Made by a program: the position numbers and the translations under genes. Below, piece after piece: positions 26,659 through 32,040 of a DNA stretch of 32,040 nucleotides (position 1 is its first letter; each line of letters starts with the position of its first letter). The stretch spans positions 1-32,040 of the forward strand of contig JAFDMD010000011.1 of assembly GCA_019306185.1 (NCBI GenBank), in the 5' to 3' direction. Below the pieces are notes generated by a model. The model saw only the letters and a list, made by a program, of their open reading frames with translations. It was not told where the DNA came from and did no database searches. Origin of the DNA: Deltaproteobacteria bacterium (GTDB lineage: Bacteria > Desulfobacterota > Desulfobacteria > Desulfobacterales > JAFDMD01).

Positions 26659-26937
26659 TTAGGAATCTTTTTCGGCTTTTACGTAAGCGAGTCTTAAATC
26701 GTGCAAGAGGTTTATTAAAAGATTCTCTTCTTCATTGGTAAGATTATTTTTTGTTTTTTCCTGTATAACGCCGAGTATGTCTATTGATTGTTGCGCCAAA
26801 AGTAGATTTTTTCCGCTTTCTCCGGCAGTATCCTGCATCATTCCCAAATTAACGAGCGCCGAAGCCGCAATGGAATTTATAAAAGTGGAAAAATCTATTT
26901 TAGGCAGTTCCTGTTTTATATTTTTATTATCGGACAT
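26659..26937 (-). CDS. DUF1844 protein
   Basis: A 92-residue conserved protein of unknown function. The core DFSTFINSIAASALVNLGMM...NLLLAQQSIDILGVIQEKTKNNLTNEEENLLINLLHDLRLAYVK matches DUF1844, an all-helical family common in Deltaproteobacteria and relatives. No signal peptide or catalytic motif is seen. Encoded upstream of degP on the same strand. Function is not assigned. Confidence 0.88.
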   Translation of the reverse strand: MSDNKNIKQELPKIDFSTFINSIAASALVNLGMMQDTAGESGKNLLLAQQSIDILGVIQEKTKNNLTNEEENLLINLLHDLRLAYVKAEKDS

Positions 26938-27052
26938 TTTAAAACCTTTAATTATTTATTAATATTATTCTGTCTTTTACTGTTTTTACCGGTTTTGTTA
27001 AATCGCCGGTAGTTTTTTGTATGGAAAATAAAAGCGTAAAATTAATAATACT

Positions 27053-27120
27053 ATACGGCGGGTTAGTCAACCTACGATATTTTTTTAATCCTCTTAATCT
27101 GCGTAATCTGTGGTCAATCT
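27053..27120. repeat. Two dispersed-repeat-like motifs after hsdS
   Basis: On the minus strand the sequence GACCACAGATTACGCAGATTAA (about 27094-27115) is of the 'accacagattacacagatta' kind scattered through many environmental genomes, and GTAGGTTGACTAACCCGCC (about 27057-27075) resembles another widespread intergenic motif. The hsdS stop lies at the edge of the first. Recognition is from memory of such motifs, and copy number elsewhere is not visible here. Confidence 0.4.
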
Positions 27121-28559
27121 ACGGTCAAAAACCGTACCGCTTCGGCTTCATCCGTTTCTATTGCAATTTCAACCGCCCGCTTTGCGGTTTCCAAAAGTTG
27201 TGCAGATTCTTTTTTCAAACGGAAGCTTTCCTCTACAAGCTCGGCGATTTTTTGTTGTTTTGTATAATCGATTATCGGGATAATAATATTTTTTATCGAG
27301 GTATTTGAAATTTTAGGTTGCGCTGTTTGCGTAAATTCTTTTTGTATTTGTTCTTGAACAAAAAAACTTCTAAAAAGAATTTCATAAAAATAATAATTAT
27401 CCGTTGAAACAGTTAATCTTAAGCGAGATGTGTTATTTGAGATAAACGATTCGTTGAATTCTTTTGTAACTAAATTTATTTTCCCGATGGTATTTCCAAT
27501 CGTTGCAATAACGAAATCATTTTCTTTTACCGTAGTTTCATTGGACGCTTTAAAATCATCAGTTATGAAAATTACTTTATTCGTATTAATAGGCTGATTC
27601 CATGAAAGCTCTTTTATTCTCAAATAAGCTCTTTTAGCTTTTTCTACGTAAAAAGTATCCGGTATAAAACTGCCGTTTTTCAGTTTCGCAACGTTTGATA
27701 TGTTTTGGAATCCGAGTTTGGATTTTTTTATAATATTTTCTATCTCTTCATATTTCTTTTGATAATACTCCGCATCCAACCTGCCGGTTGTTAAAAAGGA
27801 ATTTTTAAAGCTTTTTATGTTTATAGGTTCTTTGCTTGGTTTAAAGTCGGTTAAGCCTATGGTTTCTAATAGGAGAGTTTCGGCTTGAGCGTAAAGGTTT
27901 TTTGATTTTTCTAAATTAGCATGAGCTTTTATCACTAAAGCTTCAATTAGTAATTGAAATTTTTTAGATAATAAAGGAACTATAACTTGTTCAACTTCTC
28001 TACAATTTAAATTTACCTGTTCCATTTGTCTTGATAAATAGTGTAAATATTTTTTACCAAAACGGGTAGTTAAATAAATATTCAAGAACTCAGGGCTTAT
28101 TTTATTTTTATCAACTCTTATTAATGCGATGTTTTGGTTAATATTTGCAGGTAATATTTCTTTTTTAATTATACATGACCTTGCAATAATATCATGTGAT
28201 GCTCCGATTATAGTAACGATTATATCTTGTTCTTTTAAAAAGGTGCGCTTGATTTTGTTATTGCCTTTTTCTGATAAAAAATGATTAAAAGTGGGCTTAA
28301 TAAAGTTATCACGCAAATTATCTGTTTTGATAAATTTTATATTTCCCCCATAAAAATTACTATTTTGCATAGATGGCGTATGACCTGTTTGAACGGATTT
28401 ACTTAAAAAATATAATAATTTTTTATGTGGTTTTGACAATAACTTATTTTTTAGTATTTTATATTCTTTTTTAAAGTATTCGCTTTCAATTCTAAAGCCA
28501 ACGTTTTCTGATTTTATAAAATTATAACCCAGCTCTACCGCTTCCAGCCCTTTTAACAT
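27114..28559 (-). CDS. hsdS: Specificity (S) subunit of a type I-like/BcgI-like R-M system
   Basis: Carries two target-recognition halves that together read a bipartite DNA site. Residues ~20-220 and ~260-470 repeat the same layout: a recognition domain (SKSVQTGHTPSM...NIKFIKTDNLRDN; and VAKLKNGSFIPDTF...YLRIKELSWN) followed by a long helix (IEALVIKAHANLEKSKNLYAQAETLLLE; and KQQKIAELVEESFRLKKESAQLLETAKRAVE). Signature IPIIDYTKQQKIAELV is typical of HsdS. 481 residues. No good ribosome site precedes the ATG, which lies 32 bp after the M subunit, so coupling is likely. The C-terminus reaches a dispersed-repeat-like motif. Confidence 0.92.
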   Translation of the reverse strand: MLKGLEAVELGYNFIKSENVGFRIESEYFKKEYKILKNKLLSKPHKKLLYFLSKSVQTGHTPSMQNSNFYGGNIKFIKTDNLRDNFIKPTFNHFLSEKGNNKIKRTFLKEQDIIVTIIGASHDIIARSCIIKKEILPANINQNIALIRVDKNKISPEFLNIYLTTRFGKKYLHYLSRQMEQVNLNCREVEQVIVPLLSKKFQLLIEALVIKAHANLEKSKNLYAQAETLLLETIGLTDFKPSKEPINIKSFKNSFLTTGRLDAEYYQKKYEEIENIIKKSKLGFQNISNVAKLKNGSFIPDTFYVEKAKRAYLRIKELSWNQPINTNKVIFITDDFKASNETTVKENDFVIATIGNTIGKINLVTKEFNESFISNNTSRLRLTVSTDNYYFYEILFRSFFVQEQIQKEFTQTAQPKISNTSIKNIIIPIIDYTKQQKIAELVEESFRLKKESAQLLETAKRAVEIAIETDEAEAVRFLTVD

Positions 28560-28591
28560 TTCAAGGTATTTATTTTCATTAAAAGGGCTTG

Positions 28592-30616
28592 TTAAAAAAA
28601 ACTTAGCTTTTCCTTTTTGGCAAATTCGGCGAATGCTTCGGCGATTCCGTTTTCTGTTAAGCCGTCGTGGTTAAAGAGGTCATGTTTTACTATTCTATGC
28701 CCGTTAGAGTCTAAAAGATATTCTTCTAATTTTTTTTCTGTTGTTTGATTATCGGAAGTTTCGGAAGTATTTTTTTTCCGAAGGAATATTTTTTTTCCGC
28801 TGTTATCTTTGCTCGGCTGTTGCATTGTAGCAAAAAATATGGGGTAATCTTCAAGTTGCGGGCAGAGTTTATCGTCCCATTTTTGTAGAAATAGGAGGCT
28901 TGTTTTTGTTCCTGTATGGGGTTTAAAAGCGTTTCCGTGTAAGCCTACAACCGCGAGTATGCGGCAGCGTTGGGCAATGAATTCTCTTATATGTTTATCG
29001 CTGCTGTTGTTGAAGCGTCCCTGAGGCAATACTATTGCCAGTCTTCCGCCGGGTTTTAAAAAATCTATGTTTCTTTCTATAAATAGTATGTCTCTGCCTA
29101 TTTTTGTATTGTATTTGCCGCTTGGTTTTTTGCCGAGTTCATATTTGTTGATTATTTGGCTTTGTTGTATGTCTCCTGCAAAGGGCGGATTTGCCATTAG
29201 TATGTCGAATTTAAAGTTTTTATTTATGTTTTTTGTTTCTCTTAATTTTTTAAGTTTTTTCCATCCTTCGTTGTATGTATCGCGCCAGTCTTCGTCATCG
29301 TCGGTTGTTTCCTTCCAATTTTCCCAATCGAGCGTATTTAGGTGTAGAACGTTTGTTTGTCCGTCTCCTGCAATTAGGTTTAAGGCTCTTCCTACGCGAA
29401 CGGCTTTTTCGTCGAAGTCTATGGCAAAAACTTTGTCTCTTACATAGTCTATACATTCGGGCGGTTTGGTTTCGAGGGTAAAAAGATGGCTTTTATTTAA
29501 GCCTTTTTTTTTCATTATTTGTTCCCATACGTGGAAGATGGTATGCACGGGAAAACCGCAGCTTCCGGCGGCGGTATCTATCATTGTTTCATCTTCTTTG
29601 GGGTTTAGCATTTTAACCGCCATGTCTATAACGTATCTTGGAGTAAAGTATTGTCCTTTTTCTCCTTTGCTGCTTTGGTTTATTAGGTATTCAAAGGCTT
29701 CGTCGATAATGTCGAGATTTGAATTGAATAGCTTAACGCTTTGTAGCGAAGATACGCAGATGGCAAGGTGTGAGGGGGTGAGGGTTATTTTGGAATCTTC
29801 GTCAAATACGCCCTCCCATTTTTCTTTGGCTTTATCAAAGAGTTTTTGAAGTTTTGTTTTTAATTCGGTGTCGGTGTCTCCGTAATTTCTAAATTGTAGG
29901 TTGCGCGAGATTTTTCGTCCGCTTTCCATTTCGTCGTATAGTTTTGCAAATATAAGTTTGAATACTTCTTCGAATACGTCAACGCCGGCGTTTGCCAAAA
30001 CCTCGTTTTCCATTTCTACGATTAAGCCTTCTAATGATTTGCCTTCGGTAATTAATTTATCTTTTTTTATTAGATCGGCTATTTTCCAACGTTCGGTTAG
30101 TATGTCGGATAGTTTTTGATCGGCTTTTGGGATATTTGGGATGTCTTCAAAATAATTTGGATCTTTTCGGTGATAGTATGAGATTGAATCGCCGTTAGTC
30201 CAAACGCCTATAGGCGCGCCGGTTACGTTACAGTAGGATTTTAATTGATTTTTTCCGTCTTTAAGTTTTGGTTTTTTCAGCTCTATTATTATAAAGGGGG
30301 TTTCGGTTCGGTCTTTGTCGAAGATTACTATATCCGCGCGCTTTTTTTCTCGTCCAAAGGTAATAGGATGTTCAACGGCTATTCTTGTTTCTATGGGATA
30401 ATCCATATCTTTGTTTAATACCATAAGGTAAAGCTGGCGTATAATTTCTTCCGGCGTTAGCTTAATATCTTTTTCTCTTTTAAGGCATTTGACGTAGGGG
30501 GTATTTTTGCCTCTTACCTCTTTTATGACGATATTTTTTTCAAGCGTTTTTATTTTATCGTCGCTAAATCGGGTAAGTTTATATTTGGTATCTTTTAATA
30601 TTTCGGATATAGTCAT
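28592..30616 (-). CDS. hsdM: N6-adenine methyltransferase (M) with N-terminal PD-(D/E)XK-like domain
   Basis: A gamma-class N6-adenine methyltransferase: SAM motif I is DTAAGSCGF and catalytic motif IV is NPPF (DILMANPPFAG), with the typical HsdM linker YLINQSSKGEKGQYFTPRYVIDMAV. Upstream, residues ~60-160 form an HsdR_N-like domain: IETRIAVEHP, RADIVIFDKD, PFIIIELKKP and NQLKSYCN, which fit the E...D...ExK...Q layout of PD-(D/E)XK nucleases. So the M subunit may also cut. No helicase HsdR gene lies next to it. AGGA precedes the ATG by eight bases. It resembles the BcgI RM plus S arrangement (see findings), though many such M proteins are simply annotated as HsdM. Confidence 0.9.
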   Translation of the reverse strand: MTISEILKDTKYKLTRFSDDKIKTLEKNIVIKEVRGKNTPYVKCLKREKDIKLTPEEIIRQLYLMVLNKDMDYPIETRIAVEHPITFGREKKRADIVIFDKDRTETPFIIIELKKPKLKDGKNQLKSYCNVTGAPIGVWTNGDSISYYHRKDPNYFEDIPNIPKADQKLSDILTERWKIADLIKKDKLITEGKSLEGLIVEMENEVLANAGVDVFEEVFKLIFAKLYDEMESGRKISRNLQFRNYGDTDTELKTKLQKLFDKAKEKWEGVFDEDSKITLTPSHLAICVSSLQSVKLFNSNLDIIDEAFEYLINQSSKGEKGQYFTPRYVIDMAVKMLNPKEDETMIDTAAGSCGFPVHTIFHVWEQIMKKKGLNKSHLFTLETKPPECIDYVRDKVFAIDFDEKAVRVGRALNLIAGDGQTNVLHLNTLDWENWKETTDDDEDWRDTYNEGWKKLKKLRETKNINKNFKFDILMANPPFAGDIQQSQIINKYELGKKPSGKYNTKIGRDILFIERNIDFLKPGGRLAIVLPQGRFNNSSDKHIREFIAQRCRILAVVGLHGNAFKPHTGTKTSLLFLQKWDDKLCPQLEDYPIFFATMQQPSKDNSGKKIFLRKKNTSETSDNQTTEKKLEEYLLDSNGHRIVKHDLFNHDGLTENGIAEAFAEFAKKEKLSFF

Positions 30617-30771
30617 GTTTTTTATCCTGTTTTATGTTGCTTTTTAAAAAAACGGTTTTGTTTGCTCAATGTTATGCGGATTATCAAGAAAACGGCTTTT
30701 TTGCAATCTTGGATTTTACTGCGGCTTAAGCTTTAACGATTTGGAGGATGTTGTTGTATTGGAAATGGAGC

Positions 30772-30801
30772 ATTGCGCAACTTTATATTAGGTTGCGCAA
30801 T
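30772..30801. terminator. Hairpin after the fibronectin-III gene
   Basis: Perfect 10-bp stem ATTGCGCAAC / GTTGCGCAAT, followed on the plus strand by GGTTTTTTG. It lies 17 bp beyond the stop of the minus-strand gene; the T-run is on the opposite side, so its role as terminator of that gene is uncertain. Confidence 0.5.
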
Positions 30802-30817
30802 GGTTTTTTGAAGTTGA

Positions 30818-31435
30818 TTAGAATCTTATGCTTACGGCGTTGCTTCCCACTCCTAATCCGGCTTTATTAAGCGCTCGGACTCTATATTCAAAGATTTGAT
30901 CTAATGGTTGCCCTTTTATTTCGGCTTCTTTGTCAACTGTAGTCCATACGGTTTCCCATGTTTCTGTTTTGTCGCCGAATTTTCTGCGCTGTATTATATA
31001 GGCTCTTATTCTTCCCTCTTTTACGGGACGTTGCCATTTAAATGTAGCGCTGTCTATTTCTTGTTTTGTTACGGTAAAAAGTCTGCATTGTCCGGGCATT
31101 TCCGCTGGTTTTCTTTCTTGCGGGGCGCTTAATCCTACTTTTGAAAGAAGCGTTTGATTATTTTTAGTAACTCTATAGCAAAAATTTGCAACTTCCGTAG
31201 TTTTTTCGTATAGGTCTGTAGCGTCGTGATCTTTATGTGCAATCGCCGCTTCGTAATTCGCTTTTTGTTTGTTTACCTCATCTTTGGAAGATATAAGCTT
31301 TGATACGGCGGCAGATAGTTCTTTAGAGTTTATAGGCGAGTTTTTAAATATATCCGGATTTTCTTTTAATCCTCCTACTATAGCTTCGGCTACTACTAAA
31401 AGATCTGCTTCTTTGCGGGGTATTCTTCTGCTCAT
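30818..31435 (-). CDS. Cytoplasmic fibronectin type III domain protein
   Basis: 205 residues without signal peptide or membrane segment. Residues ~1-105 are helical (KEADLLVVAEAIVGGLKENPDIF... and a Lys/Glu/Ala-rich stretch). Residues ~112-205 look like one fibronectin type III domain: a core Trp (ATFKWQRP), YIIQRR, ETVWTTV and the ending YRVRALNKAGLGVGSNAVSIRF, with the Tyr-x-Val-x-Ala strand and the GxGxxS-type loop typical of the fold. AAGGAGG lies before the ATG. Function unknown; the fold suggests protein or ligand binding. A tandem repeat array lies about 90 bp upstream of its start. Confidence 0.8.
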   Translation of the reverse strand: MSRRIPRKEADLLVVAEAIVGGLKENPDIFKNSPINSKELSAAVSKLISSKDEVNKQKANYEAAIAHKDHDATDLYEKTTEVANFCYRVTKNNQTLLSKVGLSAPQERKPAEMPGQCRLFTVTKQEIDSATFKWQRPVKEGRIRAYIIQRRKFGDKTETWETVWTTVDKEAEIKGQPLDQIFEYRVRALNKAGLGVGSNAVSIRF

Positions 31436-31524
31436 GTGTTCCTCCTTGTTATAAAATTTATAGATTAATAAATTATGGCTTTTGGTCGCAATGCCATGAT
31501 TTTACGCTGCTTTTTATAATTTTG

Positions 31525-31614
31525 GGTCTGCTATCTGCAATTTTTGGTCTGCTATCGGCAATCTCCGGTCTGCTTGTAGCGTTTAGGGTCTGCTATCGGC
31601 AATCTCCGGTCTGG
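31525..31614. repeat. Tandem array of a ~21-bp repeat upstream of the fibronectin-III gene
   Basis: Unit GGTCTGCTATCGGCAATCTCC, starting at 31525, 31546, 31567, 31587 and 31608 (the last copy is partial), so the period is 21, 21, 20, 21. Copies 2 and 4 are identical; copies 1 and 3 have diverged. No spacers lie between copies. Confidence 0.85.
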
Positions 31615-31721
31615 TTTGAGAATGCTTGTAAAAGCGATTGTTTTTTATTTACATATTTTTTATTTATGTCAAGATTTATTTATGTAATTTGATTGTTTGA
31701 TAAAAAACTTTATCATATTTT

Positions 31722-31750
31722 TTGACTTTTTAATTATCTAATCGTAATAA
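31722..31750 (+). promoter_or_regulatory. Candidate promoter of the small His/Glu-rich protein
   Basis: TTGACT (31722-31727), 17-bp spacer, TAATAA (31745-31750); the -10 is poor. It lies 37 bp before the ATG, and a GATAAA inverted repeat just upstream could be an operator. Confidence 0.35.
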
Positions 31751-31787
31751 AAAAAAACATTACTATATTTAAAAAAGGAGAGGATTT

Positions 31788-32036
31788 ATGACTTGCAATA
31801 AGCGTAATGCGCATTCCCATAATGATAATAGCGAATTGTCATTTGAAGAAAAACTGGTCAAGCTTCTAAAGCATTGGGGGGTTCATAATAAGGAGCATAA
31901 CGAAAATTATAAAAAGTGGAGCGTTGAAGCAAAGGAACGGGGATATGCAGACGTATCTAAGTTGATTGAAAAGGCGGCGGATATGTCGCTTGAAATTAAC
32001 AAGTATTTTGAAGAAGCGGAAGGTTTAATGAAATAA
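31788..32036 (+). CDS. Small helical protein with His-rich N-terminus (LKHW type)
   Basis: 82 residues with AAGGAGAGG before the ATG. The N-terminus is polar and His-rich (NKRNAHSHNDN), followed by an amphipathic helical hairpin: EKLVKLLKHWGVHNKEHNENYKKWSVEAKERGYADVSKLIEKAADMSLEINKYFEEAEGLM. The LKHWxxHNxEHxExxxKWxxxA pattern is one seen in small domains that occur alone or attached to metal-linked proteins; the several His residues suggest metal binding. No function is assigned. Confidence 0.75.
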   Translation: MTCNKRNAHSHNDNSELSFEEKLVKLLKHWGVHNKEHNENYKKWSVEAKERGYADVSKLIEKAADMSLEINKYFEEAEGLMK

Positions 32037-32040
32037 TTAT

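Larger units (their letters stand above)
31436..31787. other. Intergenic region with repeat array and promoter-like sites
   Basis: Between the divergent fibronectin-III gene and the small protein gene no coding sequence is seen. It holds the 21-bp repeat array (31525-31614), an inverted repeat TGATAAA...TTTATCA around 31698-31715, and a plus-strand promoter candidate at 31722-31750. Confidence 0.5.

Noticed and set aside
31525-31614. CRISPR-like array
   Set aside because: The copies are contiguous with no unique spacers, the unit is only 21 bp, and no cas genes are near.

Overview
The window is a stretch of an AT-rich Gram-negative bacterial chromosome. Several gene neighbourhoods look Deltaproteobacteria/Desulfobacterota-like: ispE - tRNA-Gln - prs - rplY(ctc) - pth, carD next to an RluD-type synthase, and an F0 cluster (atpZ-atpI-atpB-atpE) separated from the F1 genes. 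It also has yajC-secD-secF and a DUF1844 gene next to a Do-family protease. The species cannot be named from the sequence alone, and the phylum is an inference from gene order and protein style.

Layout. (1) 1-4000: the edge of an IS5-like element (transposase N-terminus on the minus strand) lies against a 5'-truncated type III methyltransferase (mod). Its restriction partner (res) follows and is frameshifted at an A9 tract. (2) 4005-8704, minus strand: rng, yajC, secD and secF (RNA processing and the SecDF-YajC translocon accessory complex). (3) 8705-10690: tRNA-Leu(CAG) with its own promoter and terminator, then a decayed stretch with a multiply broken gene and a broken DUF4258/YgiT-type zinc-finger toxin-antitoxin-like pair. 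(4) 10693-12520, plus strand: the F0 genes of ATP synthase. (5) 12552-16536, minus strand: uvrA and pdxA. (6) 16571-17525: orphan HicB-like gene and a PIN-domain toxin with an unrecognised antitoxin-like partner. (7) 17568-24496, minus strand: rluD family, carD, hppA (K+-independent type proton pyrophosphatase), pth, rplY, prs, tRNA-Gln(UUG), ispE. (8) 24526-26937: UPF0175 antitoxin plus a chimeric PIN fragment, a DegP/HtrA protease and DUF1844. (9) 27114-30616: a modification subunit with an N-terminal nuclease-like domain and its specificity subunit. (10) 30818-32036: a cytoplasmic fibronectin-III protein with a 21-bp tandem repeat array upstream, and a small His/Glu-rich protein.

How it works together. 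Housekeeping blocks (export, translation quality control, PRPP and isoprenoid synthesis, membrane energetics) are interrupted by small accessory cassettes of restriction-modification and toxin-antitoxin genes, many partly or wholly decayed. Energetically, the H+-PPase and the F0 sector share the membrane ion gradient. The most notable points are: pth has no standard start codon and appears to start at AUA within an ATAA overlap with rplY; the M/S pair has a BcgI-like architecture; the type III system is broken in two different ways; and two toxin-antitoxin loci have unusual partners (an unclassified antitoxin and a chimeric toxin).
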